Of a stretch of 64,000 bases of DNA, positions 1-8,153 are shown piece after piece. The notes under the pieces are model-generated. The model ran no database searches. It was not told where the DNA came from and worked only from the letters and a program-made list of their open reading frames with translations. The first letter of the stretch is position 1; each line of letters opens with the position of its first letter. The stretch is from Helicobacter enhydrae (GTDB taxonomy: Bacteria; Campylobacterota; Campylobacteria; Campylobacterales; Helicobacteraceae), in assembly GCF_001693335.1 (NCBI RefSeq), contig NZ_CP016503.1, forward strand, positions 1,178,001 through 1,242,000, written 5' to 3'. Both the position numbers and the translations under genes were made by a program.

Positions 1-1
1 A

Positions 2-169
2 TCCATAACAAAAAGCAGGTGGGTGATATCTATAAATTCAAAGAATAATATGTCAGGAAAAAACAATGTGGGCAAGTTCGATCTCTATAGAAATACGAAA
101 ACAGGGGAAATTACTCTTAAATCAAAAGATAGAAGGGCTTCTATTCCTACAAATATTTTTATAAACTAA
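2..169 (+). pseudogene. C-terminal tail of a polymorphic toxin (cut by window edge)
   Basis: An open frame enters from outside the window and stops at 167-169, giving about 55 residues with no start codon here. The tail contains KFDLYRNTKTGEI followed by a K-rich stretch and ends PTNIFIN. This resembles the end of the polymorphic toxin type 33 family as I remember it (DLY..TKTG, then an asparagine-rich end); that assignment is inference. A putative immunity gene starts 11 bases downstream at 180, the usual toxin-immunity arrangement in CDI modules. Whether the toxin is intact upstream cannot be seen. Confidence 0.5.
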
Positions 170-179
170 GGAACATATA

Positions 180-1091
180 ATGTCTATTCATGAAAAACCC
201 CATTATTACTTTGAATTTACCCTTGAAGCTAGTGGAGATCAAGCACTTTTGATTGAGTTGGATTGGATTAGCAAAAAGCTAAGAATCAAGCCTTCTGAAA
301 GTAAAATGATGGGAGAAAGCTTTGTGGCATTTAATCAAACTAGTATTTCTAAATTTACAAGATGGACTAAACAATCAAAAACATATCGCGATTGGGATAT
401 TGATATGAATTTTGAAAAATTTGTTGCAAGATTTCAAAAAAGAGAAAAGGAGATTATTGAGATACTTGACAAATACAAAGAGTGTGGGCTGTCAGCAAGT
501 ATTTGCTTTGTGCCTACTTTTTATGATCAAAATGCCTATAAAATAAAAATCCCACTTCATATTATGCGTTTTTTATCTACTACAAAATCGTTTTTTACAA
601 CTGACGCCTACTTTGAACCCAATCCTCAATTATCACATCTAAAATTTCGCCAAAAACCCCATTATTACTTTGAATTTACCCTTGAAGCTAGTGGAGATCA
701 AGCACTTTTGATTGAGTTGGATTGGATTAGCAAAAAGCTAAGAATCAAGCCTTCTGAAAGTAAAATGATGGGAGAAAGCTTTGTGGCATTTAATCAAACT
801 AGTATTTCTAAATTTACAAGATGGACTAAACAATCAAAAACATATCGCGATTGGGATATTGATATGAATTTTGAAAAATTTGTTGCAAGATTTCAAAAAA
901 GAGAAAAGGAGATTATTGAGATACTTGACAAATACAAAGAGTGTGGGCTGTCAGCAAGTATTTGCTTTGTGCCTACTTTTTATGGGGAGAATGTTTATGA
1001 TTGTGGAATCTCCCCCAAAATGGCATCTTGGTTATCAAGTATGCAAACCAATTTTAGAGCTAACCCTAAGGTTTTGACAGAAATTGTATGA
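180..1091 (+). CDS. Putative immunity protein with an internally duplicated domain
   Basis: This is a 303-residue cytoplasmic-looking protein without signal peptide or membrane segment. Residues about 5-115 and 158-268 are virtually identical because a 333-bp segment is repeated at an exact distance of 459 bp (153 codons), so the frame is kept. The two copies then diverge (YDQNAYKIK versus YGENVYDCG). I do not recognise the family. It begins 11 bases after a toxin-like tail and overlaps the next gene by four bases (ATGA), so the two are probably cotranslated. By position it is a candidate immunity protein. The duplication could be an ancestral gene pair fused by recombination, the two end types belonging to two original paralogues. 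Start chosen at ATG 180 after the weak AAGGAA at 169-174. Confidence 0.6.
   Translation: MSIHEKPHYYFEFTLEASGDQALLIELDWISKKLRIKPSESKMMGESFVAFNQTSISKFTRWTKQSKTYRDWDIDMNFEKFVARFQKREKEIIEILDKYKECGLSASICFVPTFYDQNAYKIKIPLHIMRFLSTTKSFFTTDAYFEPNPQLSHLKFRQKPHYYFEFTLEASGDQALLIELDWISKKLRIKPSESKMMGESFVAFNQTSISKFTRWTKQSKTYRDWDIDMNFEKFVARFQKREKEIIEILDKYKECGLSASICFVPTFYGENVYDCGISPKMASWLSSMQTNFRANPKVLTEIV
193..984 (+). repeat. 333-bp direct duplication inside one gene
   Basis: Bases 193-525 recur at 652-984, offset 459 bp, with no difference that I can see. The repeat is in frame and leaves a two-domain protein. Perfect identity points to a recent event or gene conversion. Confidence 0.9.
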
Positions 1092-1570
1092 AGAAACAAA
1101 TCAAAAAAATAAGCCTTACATTAGTAGAGTTAAAAATTCTAGCTTATGAATTAAATATTCATGTATGTATTCACAGCACATCACAAGTCTGGAATCAACT
1201 AAATAAAGAGCTTGCTAAATGTATGCTTGATAACACTCAGGCATACACACAAGAGGGTTTTATTGTGAGTAATAGCAATATTATGCTGTTGCAAAATTAT
1301 TCTTTAGAAGTTATTGGGGTCTGGAAAGGGAAAAATATCAAATCTATCCATAAATATCTTAGAGCAGATTCATCCTCAAAAGTAGAAATTGAGATTTTTT
1401 CTAATTGTCGTTTTTTTCTTTTAATTAGGGATGCAAAATCTCTTGGGGTTCTAATTTATACTCTCACAATAATGATGTTGCAATGCTTTGATAATCAAAA
1501 CTATCCAACACCTTTAGGCAAGGCGATTGAGTGCTTCATTGATAAATTGCTTAATGTTGGTTTATTGTAA
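1088..1570 (+). CDS. Hypothetical protein, second gene of a putative immunity pair
   Basis: This encodes 160 residues starting at the ATG that overlaps the preceding stop (ATGA). It is a mixed alpha/beta soluble protein with a Lys-rich first 12 residues and a hydrophobic stretch near residues 117-132 (LLIRDAKSLGVLIYTLTI). No family is recognised. Coupling to the duplicated-domain gene and position inside the toxin-immunity array suggest an accessory or immunity role; the alternative is an unrelated cargo gene. The region after its stop goes directly into fragments of cdiA. Confidence 0.5.
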   Translation: MKKQIKKISLTLVELKILAYELNIHVCIHSTSQVWNQLNKELAKCMLDNTQAYTQEGFIVSNSNIMLLQNYSLEVIGVWKGKNIKSIHKYLRADSSSKVEIEIFSNCRFFLLIRDAKSLGVLIYTLTIMMLQCFDNQNYPTPLGKAIECFIDKLLNVGLL

Positions 1571-1647
1571 TACAAGGGAAATGTAGCACCACCAATCAAA
1601 AAGCTATTAATGAAGAAGGATTGAAATCTTTCAATCATTAAACTACT

Positions 1648-1858
1648 CTCTACCACTTCACTCATCACCTCCATCTCTCAAAACCAAGATCTCATCACTG
1701 ATCTTAATGGACTCTAAAGAAATGCTAGAAGTTTTACAAGAGGTTGTGCAAATTGCAAGTGGAAAAGATGGATTTAATGCACTTCTTACACTCTATAACA
1801 ATGAAGATATTTCCAAAGAAATATCAAGGCTTATATATTAATGATGTTGTAGGGAATG
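1648..1858 (+). pseudogene. cdiA 3'-end fragment (orphan module junction)
   Basis: This stretch is nearly identical to parts of the large cdiA-like gene: the segment STTSLIT-SISQNQDLIT, then NSKEMLEVLQEVVQIASGK, and the end YNNEDIS. Relative to the intact gene it lacks 240 bp between two TTCACTCATCACC repeats and also a short piece encoding LTNLN. The frame shifts after YNNEDIS. It ends in YINDVVGNGERD, the linker preceding toxin domains in this locus. It is a recombination footprint rather than an expressed gene. Confidence 0.8.
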
Positions 1859-1887
1859 GGGAGAGGGATTGGAGGTTTTGGCTTTGT

Positions 1888-2188
1888 AAAAAAATGTTGA
1901 GTATTTTACAAAGCAAGAAAGCAAAAAGAGTAAAATTGCACATAAGGGCTCTATAGCAAAAAGACAGCCATCTACGCAATTTGAAAAGAACTTCATGCAA
2001 GAAGTCAAAAATAATCCATTAGAGGGAGCAACACAAGTTCCCATCAAAATGAATGATTCTAGATGGCCAAGCAATGAGGGGTGGGTTAAGATGCAACGCT
2101 TTAAAGATGGTCCAAAGAATGAGAGGATAACTATACACTTCAATTACAATATAAAAACAGGAGCTTTGATGATTTTAAAATCAAATAA
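1888..2188 (+). pseudogene. Orphan toxin domain, frameshifted at its last residues
   Basis: One frame encodes SKIAHKGSIAKRQPSTQFEK, then MNDSRWPSNEGWVKM, then ITIHFNYNIKTGA. Polymorphic toxins with this type of ending normally finish TG-x-DDFK-x-K and stop. Here the bases at 2164-2170 lack one T, so the frame reads on into the next gene instead of stopping; adding one base restores GAFDDFKIK and a stop. The SRWP..EGWVKM and H.NYN..TG motifs are as I recall them from polymorphic toxin C-termini; the catalytic activity is unknown to me. No start codon or export domain remains. Confidence 0.65.
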
Positions 2189-3104
2189 AACATTACAAAT
2201 TTTCCAAAAGAAAAATCATCTTGGCGAGGGAGTCTATTTTTCAGTTCAGCAGGATTTGGAATATTACTGCTACACTTGGATTTTTGGCTATTGGGATAGA
2301 GAAAGATCGATACAAATTGTGGCAAAAGGTTATTGGGAGTTTTCACCTAGCACAACTGAGAGGGTAGAAAATATTCTCATTCCGCTCAAAGAGTTTTTAA
2401 AACATCAACAATCAAAAGAAGTTAAGATTCCCAATCATTACTCTGCATCCGAATTTCAAGGGGGTAGTCATATCTGTTTTCATACTGATTTATGTGGCAT
2501 TTTTTATTTTGATTTATACAGCATTGATCTTATGGATACAAATCTGCAGCCTTTTCTACACAATAAGGGTCGAGCTAGTGCTTTTGTATTGAAAAATATT
2601 GTCATTAAATCAGATGTTATTAAAAAAATTATTGATGAGATAGAAAGTAAAGTCATCCATAATCAAGATAGAGATCTTTGGATTCAAGATCTAATTGATC
2701 AATTCATTCAAGAAGATTTTAGCTGTTCTATTCTAGCTTTATATGAAAAAATTATTCGGCAAGCTCAAGATTATTCTCGCCATCAAACACCCATTCAATA
2801 TTTTGAAGATTTTTTGCAAGAAATGTTTATTGAGGGATTTGAAATTAAGCGTTTTAGCCAAACACTGCCCAACAACCTTTTATATAACAATGTAAGTATT
2901 GACTATGGATATTCTCCAAAACTTAAGGCAAAAATAATTGCTAAAAATATACAAAATTTTATAAAGTCAAAAAGTCATGAGAAAGAAAATTTAGCAGATG
3001 AGATTAAATTAGTGCATCCAAAATATCAAGATAAGATTATCAATCATCCAAATAATCTACCGTATCCCAAAGAAATTCCCTATGGCTTAAAAGAAGAAGT
3101 GTAA
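2169..3104 (+). CDS. Putative immunity protein overlapping a broken toxin gene
   Basis: The open frame extends from 1995, but the first part is toxin sequence, so the original start is most likely ATG 2169, which overlaps the restored toxin stop by about 18 bases. From there 311 residues are encoded. The protein is soluble, rich in aromatic residues, with YYCYTWIFGYWDRERS near its start and a Lys-rich C-terminal third; no family recognised. It has no signal peptide. Overlapping a toxin domain directly upstream is the basis for calling it immunity. The single-base loss has fused toxin and immunity into one 369-residue reading frame (1995-3104), which could be translated only from an internal ATG of the toxin part. 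Confidence 0.55.
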   Translation: MILKSNKTLQIFQKKNHLGEGVYFSVQQDLEYYCYTWIFGYWDRERSIQIVAKGYWEFSPSTTERVENILIPLKEFLKHQQSKEVKIPNHYSASEFQGGSHICFHTDLCGIFYFDLYSIDLMDTNLQPFLHNKGRASAFVLKNIVIKSDVIKKIIDEIESKVIHNQDRDLWIQDLIDQFIQEDFSCSILALYEKIIRQAQDYSRHQTPIQYFEDFLQEMFIEGFEIKRFSQTLPNNLLYNNVSIDYGYSPKLKAKIIAKNIQNFIKSKSHEKENLADEIKLVHPKYQDKIINHPNNLPYPKEIPYGLKEEV

Positions 3105-3953
3105 AAAATAAAATCTTTTAGTGTCCAAAGTGCCTATCACTTCTTAAACTATGCCAATCAGAATACCAATACAATCAGCACTCGAGAGTGGAATGCTAGA
3201 TATGCAAACTCAAAGATACTGCAAGAGGGGAATACAAGGAATATCAAGGCTTATATTAATGATACTATGGGGAATGGGGAGAGGGATAATAGAGTTATAG
3301 GAACAGCTTTTAAGATTTCAAGATTTGCTGCAGATTATATTTCCAAATATAAGAAAGCTCCAAGCCTAGAAGAATTCAAAAGGTTTGTAGGAAAAGAATG
3401 GCAAGGAATCAAAGAAAGTGTTGATATACTTTTTGGTGATGATTCTCTTCCTGACAAGCTTAATGCTGCTATTTCTTTCAGACGCCTTTTGATGTCTAGC
3501 TCTTTGGGGTTTGCTCCCATAGGAACGGGGATTGATTTCAAATCCATTTATTATATGGCAACAAATGATGATAGCCCTAAAACACAAAATACCCCCCCTT
3601 CAAATAAAGGGAATGGTAGTAGTGCCAATGGTGGGAATAAGGGAGATGGAGACAAGAAGGATAAAAAAAATGGGCAATTAAATCAAAACAAACAAAATAA
3701 ACATATTGTTGGAACCAATGAGCATAAAACTGCAACACAAAACACTTCAAAAAGTCCAATTGAAGTGGATTCAAAATTCTTAGAAAAAATTGTCAAACAG
3801 AAAGGATCAGGGCAACATAGAGAAGTTATAGATTTTGATAGAATTATTGGGAAACATTATGATAAGACTACTGGGAAATTTACTCCAACGAGCAGGGGAA
3901 CAATTCATTATGACAAAAATGGAAATTTTCATATTGTTCCAGCTACTCCATAA
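3105..3953 (+). CDS. Orphan CdiA C-terminal module with Ntox50-type RNase domain
   Basis: An open frame runs from the previous stop to 3953; the first ATG is 3267. The first about 55 residues match the intact cdiA (NYANQNTNTI, EWNARYANS), then MGNGERDNRVIG, a helical linker, a low-complexity G/N/K-rich hinge (residues about 165-200) and the last about 75 residues. Those contain NKHIVGTNEH, IDFDRIIGKHYD, TTGKFTPTSRGTIHY and a terminal HIVP. That pattern is the polymorphic toxin type 50 (Ntox50) family, a predicted RNase of the BECR fold; His and Arg in these motifs are the likely catalytic residues. There is no secretion domain, so it can act only if recombined onto cdiA or used as a silent cassette. 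A putative immunity gene follows 15 bases later. Confidence 0.75.
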   Translation, partial: KIKSFSVQSAYHFLNYANQNTNTISTREWNARYANSKILQEGNTRNIKAYINDTMGNGERDNRVIGTAFKISRFAADYISKYKKAPSLEEFKRFVGKEWQGIKESVDILFGDDSLPDKLNAAISFRRLLMSSSLGFAPIGTGIDFKSIYYMATNDDSPKTQNTPPSNKGNGSSANGGNKGDGDKKDKKNGQLNQNKQNKHIVGTNEHKTATQNTSKSPIEVDSKFLEKIVKQKGSGQHREVIDFDRIIGKHYDKTTGKFTPTSRGTIHYDKNGNFHIVPATP

Positions 3954-3968
3954 TACAGAAGGATAACA

Positions 3969-4565
3969 ATGAAACTCATTGCAACGGGCATACATTTAAG
4001 CAAAAAGGAAAATATGGATTTTGGGAAGTGCATTGGGAGTTTCAATCTTTTGGGGAATCTTGTACCCACTTCTATGGGTTTAGTGCATTACGATATTAAT
4101 AATGATTTTTTTGTTGTGCCACTTTTGTCTTATGATACGCCCAAATCTAGAGCTTCTAACCTCTATGAAGCTTATGCCAATGAAGAGCTAATCTTTGAGT
4201 GGCAAGATTTTGATGCTAGGAGACCAATTCTAGAGTTTTTAGGAATGGGGGGAGATTATTTCTCTTTGATGGGTTGCACTTCTTTGAAGATCAGGGCAAT
4301 TTTGCTTTATCAAATTGAAAGTTATTTTTGGGATTTAGAATGTGCAGACTGGAGTGATGTGCTCTATCAAAGCTATGTCATTAAGCCTTTAGAAATTTTA
4401 GAAATCAAAAGCAAATTTGTGATGCAAGAGCCCCATTATTCTAAAGAAATAGAAGTTTTACTCACAGGACTTGAACGCTATTTTGAGATTCATAATCTCA
4501 ACAAACCAACAAGAATCTTTAAAGACAAAGAAGCACTCAAGGAATCCCTATGGCAGTTAAATTAA
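3969..4565 (+). CDS. Putative immunity protein, hybrid with a decayed Ntox50 tail
   Basis: It encodes 198 residues with a ribosome binding site AGAAGGA just upstream. Residues about 17-53 (DFGKCIGSFNLLGNLVPTSM then GLVHYDIN...FFVVP) closely mimic the last residues of the Ntox50 toxin upstream, so the gene seems to be a chimera of a degenerate toxin end and an immunity gene. Residues about 66-150 (LYEAYANEELIFEWQDFDAR onward) are identical to the next gene. The remainder is unique and soluble. Its start overlaps nothing, but its end overlaps the next gene by 16 bases. Immunity function is inferred from position only. Confidence 0.55.
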   Translation: MKLIATGIHLSKKENMDFGKCIGSFNLLGNLVPTSMGLVHYDINNDFFVVPLLSYDTPKSRASNLYEAYANEELIFEWQDFDARRPILEFLGMGGDYFSLMGCTSLKIRAILLYQIESYFWDLECADWSDVLYQSYVIKPLEILEIKSKFVMQEPHYSKEIEVLLTGLERYFEIHNLNKPTRIFKDKEALKESLWQLN

Positions 4566-5011
4566 TTGCGACAGGCGTTGGCACCAAACTCAAATTTATC
4601 AATTATTTTGATAAAGATGCTTATGAGTTATATTGGGGGCACAAAACACCTTTTTTGACACATCCACAAGCCACCATTCACACTAAACTCGACAACACCC
4701 CTCTCATCACCAAAGCTAAGCCCAAGGCAATCCCAAATCCTCAATCAAAGGATCTCTATGAAGCTTATGCCAATGAAGAGCTAATCTTTGAGTGGCAAGA
4801 TTTTGATGCTAGGAGACCAATTCTAGAGTTTTTAGGAATGGGGGGAGATTATTTCTCTTTGATGGGTTGCACTTCTTTGAAGATCAGGGCAATTTTGCTT
4901 TATCAAATTGAAAGTTATTTTTGGGATTTAGAATGTGCAGACTGGAGTGATGTGCTCTATCAAAGCTATGTCATTAAGCCTTTAGAAATTTTAGAAATCA
5001 AAAGCAAATTT
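4161..5011 (+). repeat. 258-bp duplication shared by two neighbouring genes
   Basis: Bases 4161-4418 recur at 4754-5011 (offset 593 bp) with no visible difference. The shared segment starts at LYEAYANEE and ends at EILEIKSKF in both encoded proteins, which have unrelated sequences on both sides. This is domain shuffling within an immunity family. Confidence 0.9.
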
Positions 5012-5212
5012 ATTCATCATTGTGCAGAAGAATATCTTGACTCTATATTTGAACTCTTAAATTTGCAGATCATAAAAATACCTAGATTTTTTGAGATTTA
5101 TAAAAATAATTTTCCAAATTTCATCTACAACAAAAACAAAGAATCATTAAATCTTGTTGCCTACTCTCACGGAGGCAATATAGTAAAATATGCTTCAAAA
5201 GAATTAAAATAA
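4550..5212 (+). CDS. Immunity-family hybrid fused to a lipase-toxin fragment
   Basis: It encodes 220 residues starting at ATG 4550, overlapping the previous gene by 16 bases. The N-terminus (VKLIATGVG, YFDKDAYELYWGHKTPFL) is related to the previous gene only at KLIATG. The middle is the identical shared segment. From about residue 197 it switches to LNLVAYSHGGNIVKYASKEL, the nucleophile elbow of the alpha/beta-hydrolase toxin, then stops early at TAA. The C-terminal part is therefore a recombination scar rather than part of the original protein. Function unknown; probably a decaying cassette. Confidence 0.45.
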   Translation: MAVKLIATGVGTKLKFINYFDKDAYELYWGHKTPFLTHPQATIHTKLDNTPLITKAKPKAIPNPQSKDLYEAYANEELIFEWQDFDARRPILEFLGMGGDYFSLMGCTSLKIRAILLYQIESYFWDLECADWSDVLYQSYVIKPLEILEIKSKFIHHCAEEYLDSIFELLNLQIIKIPRFFEIYKNNFPNFIYNKNKESLNLVAYSHGGNIVKYASKELK

Positions 5213-5503
5213 ATTGTTGATAATGCTATCTTTCTAGCCACTCCATACAGAAAGAATGCGAAGTGGAATTACAAAGCAGTCAAGAAGGGAGGAAAGGTGG
5301 TGAATGTGTATGATAAGAGCGATCTCGTGATTCAGCGATATCTTGGAAATATGGTAATAGATGGACTTGCCGATCAAACCATACCAGAAGCTACCAATAT
5401 TCGCATCAACACAACACCATTATACAAACAATATGACGCTCACACCACAATCCAAACTCGCGATAAATGGAATCAATATGTCGATCCAATATTAAGGAAG
5501 TAG
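5149..5503 (+). pseudogene. Remnant of an alpha/beta-hydrolase (lipase) toxin domain
   Basis: The translation aligns with the last about 115 residues of the intact cdiA toxin: LVAYSHGG nucleophile motif, FLATP, KVVNVYDKSD, GLADQTIPEA, YDAHTTIQT. An in-frame TAA at 5210-5212 interrupts it and the N-terminal half of the hydrolase is absent, so it cannot be active. Its own stop (5501-5503) is immediately followed by the ATG of the membrane-protein gene, preserving a toxin-immunity junction. Confidence 0.8.
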
Positions 5504-6223
5504 ATGGAAATTGTAGAGCTAGGGATTCTAATCATTGGAGGCTTAATCCATATTGCACTAATCTTTATTTTTGTTCTTGTCCCACTTTTGCTTTATTTCT
5601 ATAATCTCCTCAATCCTACAGGAATAATTCTCAAAAACACTGCCTTAAGAATGGTTGTTATAGGATTGATTCCCACATGCACTCCATTTCTATTTATGCC
5701 TGCGTATAATCTTTTTCTAATAGGAGTTATTTGCCTTATTGTAGTGATTTTAATTCTGTCGCTTTTTTTGTCCTATTTCTTTTCTGCTCACTATTTCCGC
5801 CACTTGTTTTTGATCTACTTATATTATCTTACGATGTTTTCTTTTTATTTATTGACTAGATACACAAATTATTTTCCACCCTATGATGTCTTATTGAGCT
5901 TCATAGTTTGGGTGATTAGTTTTATTGCTCTTTCTCTGCTTCTTTATTGGTTTGTCGGACTTTTACTTTTTCAAAAGTCTTATTTCAATAGGCATGATAG
6001 AGTGTGTATTCTTTGGTGTTTTGGTGTAATTGTAATTGCTTCTCTTGAAGATCCAATTCTCAAACTTCTCATCTATAAGCCCTTATCCCTTGTTTTCAAT
6101 CTTGATGGATTGTGGATACTTTTCTTTTTTGTCCCCCCTTTTACAATCTATGGTCTTATCCTCTTTTTCTATTATAGTCGCTATTTCTTGAAGCTCTATC
6201 AAAACAAAAAGCTCAAGAAATAA
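5504..6223 (+). CDS. Multi-pass membrane protein, candidate lipase immunity (paralogue A)
   Basis: It encodes 239 residues with about six or seven hydrophobic segments and almost no soluble domain. Residues about 27-56 (LLLYFYNLLNPTG and ALRMVVIGLIP) match two other proteins in this window, at 9859-10626 and 34638-35339. Each of the three sits directly behind a lipase-toxin C-terminus or its remnant. Here the start codon directly abuts the toxin stop. The recurrent linkage suggests an inner-membrane immunity protein that neutralises a phospholipase toxin, for example in the periplasm or membrane. That role is inference; no characterised family is recognised. Confidence 0.6.
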   Translation: MEIVELGILIIGGLIHIALIFIFVLVPLLLYFYNLLNPTGIILKNTALRMVVIGLIPTCTPFLFMPAYNLFLIGVICLIVVILILSLFLSYFFSAHYFRHLFLIYLYYLTMFSFYLLTRYTNYFPPYDVLLSFIVWVISFIALSLLLYWFVGLLLFQKSYFNRHDRVCILWCFGVIVIASLEDPILKLLIYKPLSLVFNLDGLWILFFFVPPFTIYGLILFFYYSRYFLKLYQNKKLKK

Positions 6224-6309
6224 TCCAACAATCAATGAAGCTCTTTTTATACTTCTTTTTCTCTTTCTTTTCTATATCCCCCAGCTTCTTTTTCACTCTC
6301 ACAGAATCA

Positions 6310-6615
6310 AAAGCTTTGGAATCAGTCTTAGCCTATGCAAGCATAGGAAGTTTGAATCCTCAAGCAAAGATAGAGATTGTTTCAAATCAAGACACTCCAC
6401 AATCTCTAGGAGTGCATACCGATCTTTCTACCACTTCACTCATCACCTCCATCTCTCAAAACCAAGATCTCATCACTGCTCTTAATGGACTCACCAATCT
6501 TAACTCTAAAGAAATGCTAGAAGTTTTACAAGAGGTTGTGCAAATTGCAAGTGGAAAAGATGGATTTAATGCACTTCTTACACTCTATAACAATGAAGAT
6601 ATTTCTAAAGGAATA
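6310..6615 (+). pseudogene. cdiA 3'-end fragment (second orphan junction)
   Basis: The frame 6235-6672 starts with a short hydrophobic leader of unclear origin (MKLFLYFFFSFFSISPSFFF), then from about 6330 copies cdiA: SIGSLNPQAKIEIVSNQ, SLGVHTDLSTTSLIT, SISQNQDLITALNGLTN, NSKEMLEVLQEVVQIASGK. The same 240-bp internal deletion between TTCACTCATCACC repeats is present as in the first fragment, so the two share ancestry. The frame breaks near 6610 before the NDAMGNGEKDN linker. The hydrophobic start could act as a signal sequence, but the downstream frame is lost. Confidence 0.75.
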
Positions 6616-6619
6616 TCAA

Positions 6620-7113
6620 GGCTTATGTTAATGATGCTATGGGGAATGGAGAGAAGGATAATAGGGTTATAGGAACAGCTTTTAAGATTTCAAGATTTGC
6701 TACGAATTATGTTTCCAAATACAAGAAAGCTCCAAGCCTAGAAGAATTCAAAAGGTTTGTAGGAAAAGAATGGCAAGGAATCAAAGAAAGTGTTAATATA
6801 CTTTTTGGTGATGATACAAAATACCCCCTCTTCAAATAAAGGGAATGGTGGTAGTGCTAATGGTGGGAAGAAGGGAGATGGAGACAAGAAGGATAAAGAT
6901 TGTGGTCGTATTGATATAAGTGATTTTACCAAGCGAGTTAAAAATGAAAAATACAAGGGAGACTCTAAATAACCATATTTTAAAAATCCCAAAACGGGAG
7001 AAATGATTCAAAAAGATAATGCCAATCACGGAGGGCGTTATTATAAACTCTTTGATAAAAAAGGAAAAAGGAAAGGTTCTGTAGATGAATATGGGAGGAT
7101 TATTTCAAAATAA
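6620..7113 (+). pseudogene. Orphan toxin module with frameshift and internal stop
   Basis: The linker NIKAYVNDAMGNGEKDNRVIG and the helical region through FGDD match the Ntox50 module. A deletion after GDD shifts the frame, which resumes at TPSSNKGNGGSANGG. The toxin end reads DISDFTKRVKNEKYKGDSK, a TAA stop at 6970-6972, then PYFKNPKTGEMIQKDNANHG and YKLFDKKGKRKGSVDEYGRI. This K.GG..YKLFDKKG...S.DE.G.I ending is a common polymorphic-toxin C-terminus (possibly Ntox21-like; I am not certain). Its final TAA overlaps the ATG of the next gene (TAATG), a clear sign of toxin-immunity coupling. Confidence 0.7.
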
Positions 7114-8153
7114 TGCATTATTATTGTGTGCCAACTCAAAAGTATAAAATTCAAAGCTATACAAATTTACAAGAAAATATTTTTTTTACTCTTTTGGTGG
7201 AACTCACCAATACATTTGAGGTTTATCAAGTATTTAGACCCGAAGTTTTAGATAAATTAACAAAAAAACAAATGCTTTCTTGGCAAGATTTTTCCCATCT
7301 TGCAGATCAGATTCTCTATCGCATTGAAACTCCATCATTGCGAGAATGGGAGGCTTTTGATTGCTATTCCTGGATGCAAGATTGCTTTCCAGATGACTTG
7401 CTAATCATTAAAGAATTAAAAATTGCATTTTATGTAACTTGCTATTGTTTTATCCATATGTTCATAGAAGACAGTATTGTTATTGCAAAAATAAACTCTA
7501 TCATTAAAAAGCATAATTTTTACCTTACACAAGATCTATCCAAAAATATAAGATACAAAGTAATCTATGCAAAACCAAGAAAGCTCTCAAAGCGACAGAT
7601 ATCAAATCTAATTGACAAAAAAGATTATGATTTGCTTATGCAATTCTTCAAGCTAAAAGATGAATTTGATAGTTGTTTGAAACACGATAATGAACACCCT
7701 TATTGGAATTTTCTTAAAAAGAATACATCTCATTTTTTTATTACACTTTGGGATCATCGGATTAAAGATGAACAAGAATACAGCAAACTTATCATTAATT
7801 ATTTCTTTGATTCTTATTTGTTAAAAACACAAAATTCTTTGATGCAACAAAAGCAATTAAATGAGGATAAAATATTTAATTTTGTCATTTGGCTTTCATC
7901 GCAATTTGAAGGATATAAAATCTATTTCGAAGACAATGATGAGCTTATTTTACACAAGATGACTCAACAGGATATAACAAATAATTTATATATGGGAGCA
8001 AGATTAGGAAGAGGACATAGTCTTTATTTTCCAAAGGCAAAAATTCTTGTGGATGCAATTACTGAAGACTATTGTATAAACTTGATTATTTTTGATAAAA
8101 CCACAAATATTCAAAAAAAGATTATAAAAATGGGATTATACATACTTCACTAA
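7113..8153 (+). CDS. Putative immunity protein for the YKLFDKKG-type toxin
   Basis: It encodes 346 residues. The ATG shares its A with the TAA of the toxin module, so translation is coupled. The protein is soluble, Lys/Phe/Tyr-rich and mostly helical by composition, with no signal peptide and no recognised motif. It is long for an immunity protein, but it is intact whereas the toxin in front of it is broken, as expected if immunity is retained against siblings. Family unknown. Confidence 0.55.
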   Translation: MHYYCVPTQKYKIQSYTNLQENIFFTLLVELTNTFEVYQVFRPEVLDKLTKKQMLSWQDFSHLADQILYRIETPSLREWEAFDCYSWMQDCFPDDLLIIKELKIAFYVTCYCFIHMFIEDSIVIAKINSIIKKHNFYLTQDLSKNIRYKVIYAKPRKLSKRQISNLIDKKDYDLLMQFFKLKDEFDSCLKHDNEHPYWNFLKKNTSHFFITLWDHRIKDEQEYSKLIINYFFDSYLLKTQNSLMQQKQLNEDKIFNFVIWLSSQFEGYKIYFEDNDELILHKMTQQDITNNLYMGARLGRGHSLYFPKAKILVDAITEDYCINLIIFDKTTNIQKKIIKMGLYILH

